Assembly (NCBI GenBank): GCA_965222645.1
Contig: OZ244968.1
Coordinates: forward strand, 1,612,001-1,676,000
Reading direction: 5' to 3'
DNA from: JABDMH01 sp965222645
Lineage (GTDB): Bacteria; Bacteroidota; Bacteroidia; Chitinophagales; Saprospiraceae
Length of the DNA: 64,000 bases
The position numbers and the translations under genes were made by a program. Within the stretch, counting starts at the first letter, position 1; each line of letters opens with the position of its first letter. The notes under the pieces are model-generated. The model did no database searches and was not told the DNA's origin. It saw only the letters and a program-made list of their open reading frames with translations. Positions 53,090-62,619 of this stretch are shown here, in pieces.

Positions 53090-54088
53090 ATGAATCCTAT
53101 CACTACCCTTGACGAGTTTATCATAAAGAGACAGAAAGATTTCCCCTATGCTTCGGGTGAGCTGACCAGTCTTTTGCGAGATATAGGTGTAGCAGCAAAA
53201 ATCGTAAACCGCGAAGTAAATAAAGCGGGCTTGATCAACATCCTCGGCAGCACAGACAACGCGAATGAGTCTGGTGATACGGTGCAAAAACTAGATCTCT
53301 ATGCCAATGAAAAGCTGATCGAATGTCTGTCTAACAGCGGCGAGTGCTGTGGCATTGTCTCCGAAGAAATTACCGACTTTATCCCAATTCCCCCTGCGCA
53401 AGATCATGAAGGTAAATACGTTGTACTTACAGACCCTTTGGATGGTTCTTCCAATATCGATGTCAACGTCTCTGTCGGTACAATATTCGCCATCTTTCGC
53501 AGAATCAGCTCTGAGGACAGTCCTTGTAAGGAGGAAGATTTCCTTCAAAAAGGATTGGAGCAGGTGGCAGCGGGATATGTACTTTATGGCACCAGTACTA
53601 TACTAATGTACACCACGGGGCGGGGAGTCAACGGATTTACCCTGGATCCCAGCATTGGAGAATTTTGTTTGTCGCACCGGGATGTGAAAATTCCGGATAG
53701 CGGTCCGTACTACTCTGTAAATCAAGGTTATTATCAAAAGTTTGATCTCGAGATGAGGCGTTACATAGATTATTGCTCTGACCATAATTTGGGATTGAGA
53801 TATATCGGTTCGTTGGTCTCCGACATACACCGGATATTATTCCAGGGAGGAATCTTCCTCTATCCAAATACAAGAAAATATCCCATGGGCAAATTGCGCC
53901 TTACTTATGAGTGCAACCCCATGGCATTCATAATCGAGCAGGCAGGCGGCAAGGCAATTACCTGTGGCCTTGATCGCATACTGGAAATCACACCAAAAGA
54001 AATACACAGCCGGTGTACCTGTGTAATGGGATCTCCGGATATGGTAGACGATATGCAAAAATTTGTGCAGCGCTACCAGGCCATGTGA
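53090..54088 (+). CDS. fbp: Class I fructose-1,6-bisphosphatase
   Basis: A 332-residue class I enzyme of usual length. The metal-binding core is TDPLDGSSNIDVNVSVGTIF (about residues 114-133), preceded by the Glu pair in VSEEIT. Later family segments are YTTGRGVNGFTLDP, YIGSLVSDIHRIL, GGIFLYPNTRKYPMGKLRL and YECNPMAFIIEQAGG. It hydrolyses fructose-1,6-bisphosphate to fructose-6-phosphate in gluconeogenesis. Its place after the lactate genes fits growth on C3 acids, and fructose-6-phosphate also feeds the EPS sugar supply (inference). Confidence 0.96.
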   Translation: MNPITTLDEFIIKRQKDFPYASGELTSLLRDIGVAAKIVNREVNKAGLINILGSTDNANESGDTVQKLDLYANEKLIECLSNSGECCGIVSEEITDFIPIPPAQDHEGKYVVLTDPLDGSSNIDVNVSVGTIFAIFRRISSEDSPCKEEDFLQKGLEQVAAGYVLYGTSTILMYTTGRGVNGFTLDPSIGEFCLSHRDVKIPDSGPYYSVNQGYYQKFDLEMRRYIDYCSDHNLGLRYIGSLVSDIHRILFQGGIFLYPNTRKYPMGKLRLTYECNPMAFIIEQAGGKAITCGLDRILEITPKEIHSRCTCVMGSPDMVDDMQKFVQRYQAM

Positions 54089-54126
54089 TCGGTCTTGCCT
54101 TAAAAATTATCACTTTCTGGTCTGAG

Positions 54127-54148
54127 AATTAAAAAGGATCCTTTAATT
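54127..54148. terminator. Near-perfect palindrome between convergent genes
   Basis: AATT..AAAGGATCCTTT..AATT forms a hairpin centred at about 54138. The inner 12 bp are a perfect palindrome, and T-rich sequence lies on both sides in the 95-bp gap between the convergent fbp and HhH genes. It is a good candidate for a shared bidirectional terminator. Confidence 0.4.
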
Positions 54149-54183
54149 GGTATTGAGTCCTATTACTCTTTATTATCTCAACT

Positions 54184-55155
54184 TTATTCAAACTCCAAAT
54201 AAGGTGCCAATCGATCTAAAAACTCGGAATTAAATATCTTTATTTTTGCAAGGTCATCGATATTTTGAAAATTTCCATGCTGGGTCCGGTAATTCACTAG
54301 AATTGAGGCTTGCTTCCAGCTTATATAAGGATGTAATTTTAAGCTGTCCAAACCTATCTCATTAATATCAATTTTTTTAATAACCTGGGATAATTTTAAA
54401 AATGGCCGTATAGACTGAAAAACAGAGTCTGGCAATTGATAGGTTTCGCTGACCTGATCAATTGAGCTAAATCCACCTAAAGCTTTTCTAAACTTAACGA
54501 TCCGTTTTGCATAATAAGGACCAATTCCCTTAAGCATCTGCCATTGATATTCGTCACTTTGGTTTATATCAACAATCGTAGAAAAATCCTTTTTTGTCCA
54601 TTTCTTTTTCGGAGATGACGATGTATCGTGTTTTATCTCGGCACTATCCGACACCGATCCTTCTTTCTCCGGAGACCGATGTTCATTGACCGGAGGTGGT
54701 TTGTATTCCACTTCATTTCTATTCTGCGGAAAGCTGCTCTTTTTCTTCCGGCTTACGGTCATCTTGTCTGCATTTTTTACAAGCCATTCAGGATCGATGC
54801 CGTAAATCCTTTCGACATCCGTGACACTGTTAAACCCTCCCGAAGCCTCCCGAAATTTTTCCCATCGCTTAGCGACAAAAAGTGGTAACCCATATCGTAC
54901 AAGTTCTTCAGATGATACTTGATTAATGTCAAACGAAGGCACATCGACTGCCACACCCGGGTAATCCGGAGTCTGTAGATTTCTGTTGTACTCTTCTATT
55001 TTCTCAGCAAACTCGATATAATCGATGTTTTCCTCTTCCCAGAAGAATGGAGAAATAAAGTAGAAAGTTATCTGAAGAAAAACAATAAAAAGTAAAATTC
55101 CAAGTGTACGACGATCTCTCGCAGTATATATTCTAGCTATTTTGGGAATCCTCAT
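54184..55155 (-). CDS. Membrane-anchored helix-hairpin-helix protein (ComEA-like)
   Basis: A 323-residue protein with one N-terminal membrane helix (about 17-36) and three helix-hairpin-helix units. The first (about 80-135) includes FDINQVSSEELVRYGLP and FREASGGFNSVTDV. The second (about 195-245) has VDINQSDEYQWQMLKGIGPYYAKRIVKFR. The third (about 265-320) has IDINEIGLDSLKLHPYISWKQA. HhH units bind DNA backbone without sequence preference, and ComEA-type proteins hold incoming DNA in the periplasm. The ATG overlaps the stop of the upstream ComEC-like gene, so the two are coupled. Confidence 0.88.
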   Translation of the reverse strand: MRIPKIARIYTARDRRTLGILLFIVFLQITFYFISPFFWEEENIDYIEFAEKIEEYNRNLQTPDYPGVAVDVPSFDINQVSSEELVRYGLPLFVAKRWEKFREASGGFNSVTDVERIYGIDPEWLVKNADKMTVSRKKKSSFPQNRNEVEYKPPPVNEHRSPEKEGSVSDSAEIKHDTSSSPKKKWTKKDFSTIVDINQSDEYQWQMLKGIGPYYAKRIVKFRKALGGFSSIDQVSETYQLPDSVFQSIRPFLKLSQVIKKIDINEIGLDSLKLHPYISWKQASILVNYRTQHGNFQNIDDLAKIKIFNSEFLDRLAPYLEFE

Positions 55156-57176
55156 AGACTTTTAGTTAGATCTAGCATGAAGGATCCATCTTTTGCCAAA
55201 TTAATTATGGAGCAACGATGAGCTCGCAATTTCGACTCAACATACTTCCCCCTGTATGGAAGACTGTTTCCAAGTACGACCGTTTTGCCAGCGTCCAGGC
55301 CTTCCATCGAGGCCATCCGATCATTTCTAATAAAAATGTATTCGGCAGGAATATTCTGTTTTACACTTGAATCCGTCAGCGAATCAGTAAAATACAGGGA
55401 GGTATTGTTACATTGGAGGAATCCATCCCTGTAGTAAACCGATCTACAGGATTTCAGATCTTCGCTTTTGGTGGCACCCATTGCTGCTCTCACAGTCGCT
55501 ATATCCTTAGGATAGAAATCGACATCTCCCAAAATGGGATACACTTTCTTACCGATAAATAAATCAACGTAGTCTCCCTCCCAATGGTGATAGAAAATAA
55601 TGACTTGCTGCCTGAGTCTATGCATTCGATCCAAATTCATAGAAAATAGTCCGACTATCACAAGGCATAAGATCATTTTCGCATAAACCAAGTTTCTATA
55701 ATTAATCCACAGCGCGAAAGCAGCGCCCATCAATATGAGTATGATGAGCTGAGGAACTGAAATCCATAAGCGCTCCAAAGCCTCGATACCTGGAAATGAG
55801 GATACCAGAAGGATCCACTGATTCATAATCCAGGCCACAGCAAAAACAATGCTACCAAGGAGGGCTCCGGTATATGGTATCCAGTGAAACGCAAAAAAGC
55901 ATAAACCTATCGTGAGTAATGCAAAGGCCAGAGGTACAGCGACTATACCGGACAGCCAGAAATACATTGGAAATTGATGAAAATAATAAATCGTCAGAGG
56001 GAAAATAAAAAGTTGAGCAGAAATCGATACAGTCATTAATTGCCAAATCCTGAACAAAAGCGGATTTTCAATAACGATCCATTTCTGGATGGATTTTTGG
56101 CATGTTACGATGCCAAGTACTGCTAAGAATGAAAGCTGAAAGCCGACATCAAAAAGGCTATAACTGTCTAATATAAGCAACACAAATGCTGCGACAGATA
56201 GGGTATTGACCGGGTAGGCATTTCTCGAAAGAAGAATACCTAGTTCAAAGAGGGAAAACATCAGTGCAGCTCTCCAGGCGGAAATCGGAGCTCCGACTAA
56301 ATACACAAAAAACCAGATTCCCGATAGCACTACTAAAGATCGTAAGATCTTTCCTGGCATTGACGAGGGCAGAAGTTGCTTTAATAAAAACATGATGATC
56401 ATGTACAGCACGCCCACGTGCAATCCGGAAACAGCTAATACATGCATAGCTCCAGTGTCAGCAAAGGCATTGCGAAGATCATCGCCCAATTCTCTTTTAT
56501 CCCCCAACAATAATGCACTGGTCAGAGCAAATTCATCTGAGGTGGTGACCTCCTTTCGCAGAATCTTCTTGCATTTCTCACGTAATTCTCCTATCCAAAT
56601 TTTTACATTAAATTCCTTCTTCAGTAAGAGTGGCTCCTCTTTAAAAAACCCCTGATGCCAAATTTCTTTATTTCCGTAATAGTTGCTATAGTCAAAAACA
56701 TAGGGGTTCTTTGGTCCTTCTATTCTTTTGATGTAGCAATGTGCGTATAAATGATCACCGGGCCGAAGGAAATCATTTTCATAAAAAACCAGAAGATTAC
56801 CTGACGATCTAGTTCCATTTATCTGGTCTACCGAAATTATACACCTGTTCTTAATTTTCTCTTTGACAGAGCCAATAATGGTGTCCTGACCTTCCGTAAC
56901 ACAGGCCGATATGTGATCCCGAATATTACTCATTTTCCTTTGACCATGGATGCATGCTCCCGCAAGGAAAAATGCCAGCAACACTAGAGGATTATGCGCA
57001 ATATTAGGCCAGGAAAAATATCGAATACCATTTATCCAGACCACCAGAGCAATCATGCTAAACAAGAAATAAAACAAGGGCATGCTCAAGTTGGCACTGA
57101 GATGCGAGAATAATATGCCTAAAATCAGTGTGAGAGTTATCGCCAAAAAGGGATGTTTTCTTAAGATTGAGCCCAT
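55152..57176 (-). CDS. ComEC/Rec2-family DNA uptake channel
   Basis: A polytopic membrane protein of about 674 residues from the ATG at 57176 (MGSILRKHPFLAITLTLILGILFS); a longer frame to 57245 adds 23 residues and is less typical. It has the N-terminal DUF4131-like OB region (SACVTEGQDTIIGSVKEKI... RPGDHLYAHCYIKRIEGPKNPYVFDY in pattern) and the competence domain (ALLLGDKRELGDDLRNAFADTGAMHVLAVSGLHVG, GAPISAWRAALMFSLFELG, DVGFQLSFLAVLGI). The C-terminal soluble part lacks the HxHxDH motif of the metallo-beta-lactamase domain found in many ComEC proteins. It should carry single-stranded DNA across the inner membrane. Confidence 0.92.
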   Translation of the reverse strand: MGSILRKHPFLAITLTLILGILFSHLSANLSMPLFYFLFSMIALVVWINGIRYFSWPNIAHNPLVLLAFFLAGACIHGQRKMSNIRDHISACVTEGQDTIIGSVKEKIKNRCIISVDQINGTRSSGNLLVFYENDFLRPGDHLYAHCYIKRIEGPKNPYVFDYSNYYGNKEIWHQGFFKEEPLLLKKEFNVKIWIGELREKCKKILRKEVTTSDEFALTSALLLGDKRELGDDLRNAFADTGAMHVLAVSGLHVGVLYMIIMFLLKQLLPSSMPGKILRSLVVLSGIWFFVYLVGAPISAWRAALMFSLFELGILLSRNAYPVNTLSVAAFVLLILDSYSLFDVGFQLSFLAVLGIVTCQKSIQKWIVIENPLLFRIWQLMTVSISAQLFIFPLTIYYFHQFPMYFWLSGIVAVPLAFALLTIGLCFFAFHWIPYTGALLGSIVFAVAWIMNQWILLVSSFPGIEALERLWISVPQLIILILMGAAFALWINYRNLVYAKMILCLVIVGLFSMNLDRMHRLRQQVIIFYHHWEGDYVDLFIGKKVYPILGDVDFYPKDIATVRAAMGATKSEDLKSCRSVYYRDGFLQCNNTSLYFTDSLTDSSVKQNIPAEYIFIRNDRMASMEGLDAGKTVVLGNSLPYRGKYVESKLRAHRCSIINLAKDGSFMLDLTKSL

Positions 57177-57287
57177 GGGTTGACTTTGGTCAGAATAAGA
57201 TAAAACAATAAATTGTATCCCGCAAATAGCTTGTTTTAAAAACATAGCCAGTGGGACCCAATTGGAAAAAGATAATACTTTTGTAAT

Positions 57288-59027
57288 GTGCAGACCTTGA
57301 CACTTTTGAATTGGTTTTTATCAATCTTGATCCTAATGTTGCTTCCCGTGAACTCGGATTCTCAGGAGGAGCCGCGGAGAGAAACACAGACTGTGAGACT
57401 AAGTGGCACATGGGGTGACAGAGTAGTCCTGGCAGAGGTGCACAAGGATATCCTGGTCATAGAAGGAGATATAGAAATTGGGAAAAGGGAGAAGAGCAGG
57501 TCTGCAGCTATTAATGGAATCTTGAGTCTATGGCCAAATGGAATCATACCGTATGTGATCACAACCGAGGAGGTCCCCCCGGAGCTGGTACAGGAAGCAA
57601 TCGATGACGTGAGCCAATCGACCAATCTCAGCCTGATACCCCGGACAAATGAAGGCAGTTATGTCAAATTCATCGATGATAATATCACTTCATCCTCCAT
57701 AGGCAGGCAGGGAGGAATGCAAAACATCAGATTGGCAGACTGGGTGGTAAAGGGAAACATTATCCATGAGATCTTGCACGCAGCGGGCATCTACCACGAG
57801 CATTCACGAATGGATCGCGATAATTTTATTGCCATAAATTGGGATAGTATTCGATCGGGATACGGACAAAATTTTTCTAAACACGGTAATGGTCAGGATT
57901 TGGGTCAATATGATTATAGGTCAATAATGCATTACGGACCAGATTTTTTTGGCTGTTGGAGATGCGACAATGGAAATGTCTATTGCAATTCTGCTCCCTC
58001 GGGTACCCTCGACTGTTTTCAATCCACAACTATTGTTGCTCCACCTGGAATAGAAATTGGTCAACGAGAAATGCTAAGTCCCGGTGACATCGCCGGTATT
58101 AATACGCTTTATCCCTGCAACCATCCGGATTACTCCACTCTAGTCGAGTTCTACAATCTGCTGAGTGGTTCTGTATGGGTAGAAAATGACGGATGGCAAA
58201 GCTGTGACCCCTGCACCGGAAATCTCGGAAATCCGTGGTATGGCATTACGTGTGAAAATAATCGTGTGTCTAAAATCAAATTATCGAATAATAATCTTAT
58301 TGGAAGCTGGCAGAACATCGATCTCTCGTCATTAACCCATTTAAAAGCATTGCATCTTGATAGCAATAACATTGCAGGGTTGCCCACATCGTTATTTAGC
58401 CTATTAACGTTGGAGTCTTTATCATTTGCAGATAATCCGAATCTGATTCAAGGTACGTTTCCCCATAATATTGAGGCCTTGCATAATTTAAAAAGAATTG
58501 ATTTTCGGAAAACGGGACTTGTGGGTGGTGTATCATTTTCAATTTGTGACCTGTCATTTCTTGAGGAAATAAACCTCAGTGAAAATCAACTATCGGGCTC
58601 TTTACCTGACGAGCTTGGTCACCTCTCAAACGTGACCGTAGTCGATTTTTCTTCAAATAATTTAAGCGGCTGTTTTCCCAGTTCTTATGATCAATTTTGC
58701 GATGTAAGTTTTGATTTCTCCAGTAATCCGGGTCTACCCGGTGGTGGTGATTTCCATACATTTTGTAATGACGGCAGAGGACGGTGTATTTATCCCTGCC
58801 CCAGAGAAATAGTGAGCACCTGTCAATCCAGTGTTTGTCAATGGCCGTCAAATACAGTATTGCAATCTCATCAAATGATAGACCTAAGCGGACCGTATCA
58901 TATAGATCAGTCCAGCACAATCATATTAAGATCTCCGGGAGAAATCACCCTGGGAGCAGGGATCACAATAGAGTCCGAAGCCAACCTAATAATATTATCA
59001 GAGGGTTGTGACACCACCTCTCATTGA
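57288..59027 (+). CDS. Secreted astacin (M12A) protease with leucine-rich repeats
   Basis: A 579-residue secreted protein starting at a GTG followed by a signal peptide. The astacin domain covers about 70-275: zinc site HEILHAAGIYHEHSRMDRD (about 160-178) and Met-turn SIMHYG (about 213). A plant-type LRR segment follows (about 285-480) with WVENDGWQSCDPC, NPWYGITCENNRV, then LSNNNLIG, LHLDSNNI and LSENQLSGSLPDELG. The C-terminus (ITLGAGITIESEANLIILSEGC) resembles the 3-coathanger module of beta-helix paralogue 1. TACTTTTG at 57276-57283 fits a -7 element but would place transcription start near the GTG, so it may not be the promoter. Confidence 0.92.
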   Translation: MQTLTLLNWFLSILILMLLPVNSDSQEEPRRETQTVRLSGTWGDRVVLAEVHKDILVIEGDIEIGKREKSRSAAINGILSLWPNGIIPYVITTEEVPPELVQEAIDDVSQSTNLSLIPRTNEGSYVKFIDDNITSSSIGRQGGMQNIRLADWVVKGNIIHEILHAAGIYHEHSRMDRDNFIAINWDSIRSGYGQNFSKHGNGQDLGQYDYRSIMHYGPDFFGCWRCDNGNVYCNSAPSGTLDCFQSTTIVAPPGIEIGQREMLSPGDIAGINTLYPCNHPDYSTLVEFYNLLSGSVWVENDGWQSCDPCTGNLGNPWYGITCENNRVSKIKLSNNNLIGSWQNIDLSSLTHLKALHLDSNNIAGLPTSLFSLLTLESLSFADNPNLIQGTFPHNIEALHNLKRIDFRKTGLVGGVSFSICDLSFLEEINLSENQLSGSLPDELGHLSNVTVVDFSSNNLSGCFPSSYDQFCDVSFDFSSNPGLPGGGDFHTFCNDGRGRCIYPCPREIVSTCQSSVCQWPSNTVLQSHQMIDLSGPYHIDQSSTIILRSPGEITLGAGITIESEANLIILSEGCDTTSH

Positions 59028-59044
59028 AGGTAAATGCTCGGGGA

Positions 59045-60916
59045 TTAAAGTTTCATAATTTTCACAGTCTTGGCTTTCGCATTATCAAGAACCGTAAAAT
59101 ACATCACACCATTAGCCAAAGCAGAAATATCAACGGACTCACCTGACTCTACATTTCCAATATGCAGCAATTGACCAAGCATCGATCTTATTTCGTATTG
59201 AGCTTTTTCACCAGGGGCAATTCCCGTGATCGTTACTTGATTTTGCACTAACGTTGGAAAGATATTAATATCCAAAACCGGCCCATCATAGTGAATTTCA
59301 ATTATTTTCGAGTACTCAAGTGATCCGTCGATATCCAATGCCTGTAATCGAAAAAAGTTAGACCCAGCCAAGGGGTTTTCATCTATAAATTTATACGTAG
59401 TAAAACTACTAATTGATCCCAAAGCAGGCTGCCAGTGAACATTCTGCCAGTGCTCGCCATCTTGACTTTTTTGCACATGAAAACCTTCAAAATCAATCTC
59501 CGAAGCGGTCTCCCAAACAATCTCTATTCCTTCTGAAGTTGGTATTCCAGCAAAACTGACCAGCTCGACCGGTAATGAGGCGCAGCTTACCGTTAGATTA
59601 AAAGGACCTTGATTGGGTACCGTCCCATCGTCGGTGGTGGTACTTTGACCATCCACAACAACAAAATAATGACCGGCCGCCAGATCAACATCGATCCTCT
59701 CGATATCGCCGACCGTCGCCGTGTCACTTATCTGAATACAGCTACCATAGTTCGGTTGATATGTCGAAGATCCCATACTCGGACCAATAGCATTAAACAG
59801 CATCAAATCCAAATCATCACCTTCAGTGGGATCCAAAGTAAAGGTAAAATCATCACCGGGCTGTACAACAATCTCATACGCATAATCGCCACCTATATAA
59901 CCCGTCCCACCCGTGCAATCAGAATATTCTTCATTATAGTTTACTCGCTGTGCAGTATTTCCTTCCAAAGTCTCCAGGCACGAAATTGTGCCATAATCAT
60001 TAGTGCAGGCCGCTGAAAGTGTGAAATTTCCTTCGGCATTTACTCCATCAGCAATCCCACCGTCCACTATGAGCCAGTAAACTCCCGGGATCAGATCATT
60101 TCTAGTAATTTGCTCGGTGTCAGTTCCGCCAGTGCTACGTACCAAACAAACATCAGGTGCCGGAGGAATTGGATCTACATCACCACTAGGGATACTTGCC
60201 ATTAAAAATAGATCCATATCTGGATTATCCTTCGTCATCACGAAATCAATTGAGGCCATTTCTTCTGTTAAGACAAATCGATAAACACAATCACCTGCAT
60301 GAAAATTGTTGTCAGTGATCTCTTCACAACCCCTCCTGATATCATTGTAGCTCATTGAGTCAAAATTACTCACTCTATTGATCGTGCTTCCACTAGTAAT
60401 CTCACCACAGATAAGTTCATTAAATGCATCAGGACATTGCACTTGCAGGTTGTAACTTCCCTCGTCCTGATTATTGCCATCTATAATCAGCCAGTACGTG
60501 CCCATTAGCATTTGGGTAACATTTAATGGAGTGCCAAGTGCCACTGTTGTAACGCACGTATCCGGACAATCAATCCCCTCCTCATCAGTGGTATTGCTCA
60601 TGACGATCAAGTGCAAGGCCGGTGTTACAGCATCTTCACTGGTAAGGAGGAAAAGAACATCGAGTGTATCTGAAAGAATAAATTTATGCAAGGTGTCCCC
60701 AGCATCAAAATTCGCATCCATGTCCAGATCGCACTTCTCGTAATCAGTAGTGTTAAAGTCATTATTAGTGCCGACGGTTGATCCCTCTGCAATCATATTG
60801 CAATAGATCGTATCATAGTTTAAGGGTGGATCTGCAAAAGTGCCGGCAAATAAATTTTGGAGGGCGAATACACCCAGGATCATGAGGTATGCTATTGTCA
60901 GGGATCGACGCTTCAT
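59045..60916 (-). CDS. Secreted protein with three pre-peptidase-like repeats, T9SS
   Basis: A 623-residue secreted protein with a signal peptide (MKRRSLTIAYLMILGVFALQNLFA). Three Cys-containing repeats of about 130-140 residues resemble bacterial pre-peptidase (PPC-like) domains: each has an FDAGD/FHAGD/IGGDY opening, a central LFLLTSED / DMDLFLMAS / DLDLMLFNA strand and a closing GTYWLIIDG / GVYWLIVDG / GHYFVVVDG. They are followed by VELVSFAGIPTSEGIEIVWETASEIDFEGFHVQKS, a fibronectin-like linker common before T9SS tails, and a type A tail ending NAKAKTVKIMKL. No catalytic domain is present; an adhesive or structural role is possible. Confidence 0.88.
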   Translation of the reverse strand: MKRRSLTIAYLMILGVFALQNLFAGTFADPPLNYDTIYCNMIAEGSTVGTNNDFNTTDYEKCDLDMDANFDAGDTLHKFILSDTLDVLFLLTSEDAVTPALHLIVMSNTTDEEGIDCPDTCVTTVALGTPLNVTQMLMGTYWLIIDGNNQDEGSYNLQVQCPDAFNELICGEITSGSTINRVSNFDSMSYNDIRRGCEEITDNNFHAGDCVYRFVLTEEMASIDFVMTKDNPDMDLFLMASIPSGDVDPIPPAPDVCLVRSTGGTDTEQITRNDLIPGVYWLIVDGGIADGVNAEGNFTLSAACTNDYGTISCLETLEGNTAQRVNYNEEYSDCTGGTGYIGGDYAYEIVVQPGDDFTFTLDPTEGDDLDLMLFNAIGPSMGSSTYQPNYGSCIQISDTATVGDIERIDVDLAAGHYFVVVDGQSTTTDDGTVPNQGPFNLTVSCASLPVELVSFAGIPTSEGIEIVWETASEIDFEGFHVQKSQDGEHWQNVHWQPALGSISSFTTYKFIDENPLAGSNFFRLQALDIDGSLEYSKIIEIHYDGPVLDINIFPTLVQNQVTITGIAPGEKAQYEIRSMLGQLLHIGNVESGESVDISALANGVMYFTVLDNAKAKTVKIMKL

Positions 60917-61116
60917 CGGAGACTTAGTTTTACGGTTGAATGCTTAAATTTAAAGATTCTACCATTAAATCCGGCATTATTTACATAATTAATAAATACT
61001 CATATAAATAGTGATCATATAATAGTGAAATCCGTTGCCAGGATGACGCCGGTACAATGAGTAAATCGGGTATACGGACAATCATATATGTCTCGGGGAA
61101 AGGAGAACTTTCCTGT

Positions 61117-62160
61117 CTACGGGAGCACTAGCGAGATTCCCGAACTTCTCCCGGAACGTACGCCAAGCAGGTAATCGATGGATTCGCTCAGATTGCATCT
61201 GGTCACGATGAGTCGATGTATCGGTATCTCGTGTTCGGAAATGAACTTAAGCATATCACCATACCTGTCTGACTGAATTCCGTGGCTTCCAATAATCTCC
61301 AACTCCTGAGCCACGAGCCTTTCAAAAGAGGCAGAGGGAATCCCATTGACATCTGGCAATAATCCCACCTGGATGTACCTTCCTCTACGTCTTAGGGTTT
61401 GAAGTCCGATATCCAATAATGACGAGTCTCCAACAGCATCGAAACATGCATGAACTCCATGTCCTGCCCACCTCTTTATTTGTCCCAGCTGCAGGTGATC
61501 GTATGCGATATCGGCACCCAGCTGGAGAGCAAGTTTTCTTGCTGCAGGAGAGGGATCGATTCCACAGACTGAAACACCACAGGCCTTCGCTATCAGGATC
61601 ATCGATAATCCCAGCCCTCCACAACCTACTACAAGGATCTTTTGGCCCTTGCGGACTTCGGCCTGATCAATAAGTGCGCGAAAAGCAGTACCAAAGCGAC
61701 ATCCCAATATCGCCGCAGTCTCGAAACTCATGTCTGCCGGGAGTTCAACCAAATTGATATCGGCATAACGCACTAGTACATATTCTGCAAAAGAGCCCCA
61801 GGAGGTAAACCCTGCTTGCTCCTGATCCATGCAAACCTGGAAATCACCTTCTTCACAATAAACACAGCTGCCGCATGCCTGGACAAAAGGTGTGGTGACC
61901 CGCTGGTCTAATTTCCAATTCCGGACATCCCCACCAAGTTTTACGATTTCACCGGCAAATTCATGACCCGGCACATGCGGCACCTGTATATCGGGATCAT
62001 GTCCCATCCAACCATGCCAATCGCTGCGACAAATCCCGGTTGCTCTAACTCTTACAAGGACAGAATCTGAAAGTACTTCTGGCACAGGAACATCAGCAAG
62101 CGTTGGACGTTTTTGAAATTCATCGTACAATACCGCCCTCATCGTTATGGGTACAGCCAT
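61117..62160 (-). CDS. Zinc-dependent alcohol dehydrogenase
   Basis: A 347-residue medium-chain dehydrogenase. Catalytic zinc ligands are the Cys in GICRSDWHGW, the His-Glu in PGHEFAGEI and the Cys in LGCRFGTAFRAL. The structural zinc lobe is CGSCVYCEEGDFQVC. The coenzyme fold has ILVVGCGGLGLSMILIAKACG followed by GIDPSPAARKLA, suggesting NAD preference from the Asp. Substrate is unknown. The gene is divergent from the small lipoprotein gene across 61 bp. Confidence 0.93.
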   Translation of the reverse strand: MAVPITMRAVLYDEFQKRPTLADVPVPEVLSDSVLVRVRATGICRSDWHGWMGHDPDIQVPHVPGHEFAGEIVKLGGDVRNWKLDQRVTTPFVQACGSCVYCEEGDFQVCMDQEQAGFTSWGSFAEYVLVRYADINLVELPADMSFETAAILGCRFGTAFRALIDQAEVRKGQKILVVGCGGLGLSMILIAKACGVSVCGIDPSPAARKLALQLGADIAYDHLQLGQIKRWAGHGVHACFDAVGDSSLLDIGLQTLRRRGRYIQVGLLPDVNGIPSASFERLVAQELEIIGSHGIQSDRYGDMLKFISEHEIPIHRLIVTRCNLSESIDYLLGVRSGRSSGISLVLP

Positions 62161-62221
62161 TAAATTCTCTCTTTTTTCGCAGAATTTTGATCAATTTTAG
62201 TCTATTTGCCGTTTTAATCAT

Positions 62222-62596
62222 ATGGGACGACTTGCATTTTTTGCAATCCTCTGTGTAGCAGTATTTTTCACTTCGTGTGAAAAATCGAACACTTTACGCA
62301 CCCAGGTGAACTTCACCACACAGCACCACGAGAAGATTATACCCAATATTACGGTATTTGTAAAATATAATACCTCCGAATTTCCCGGATATGATCCACC
62401 GGATATTTTCGATAATTCAGCAGTATCAGACGACCGTGGTAAAGTCTCATTTAGAGACATCCCACTTGGCCACCATTGGTTTGTTGGAGTTGGATTTGAT
62501 GAAGAGATCCAAGAGCAGGTAATCGGAAATATGGACTATCAATTTGATCTAAGGCATCTGCGACTAGATACCATCCTGTACGTAGGTGAAGAATGA
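62222..62596 (+). CDS. Small lipoprotein, beta-sandwich
   Basis: A 124-residue protein with a lipoprotein signal ending FFTSC (Cys about 20). The mature part looks like one carboxypeptidase-regulatory/transthyretin-like beta-sandwich: NITVFVKYNTSEFPGY, SDDRGKVSFRDIPLGHHWFVGVGFD. No catalytic motif is present. It probably sits in the inner leaflet of the outer membrane or on the surface. Function unknown. Confidence 0.75.
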   Translation: MGRLAFFAILCVAVFFTSCEKSNTLRTQVNFTTQHHEKIIPNITVFVKYNTSEFPGYDPPDIFDNSAVSDDRGKVSFRDIPLGHHWFVGVGFDEEIQEQVIGNMDYQFDLRHLRLDTILYVGEE

Positions 62597-62619
62597 TTTG
62601 CAATTAGCTGCTCGCAACT

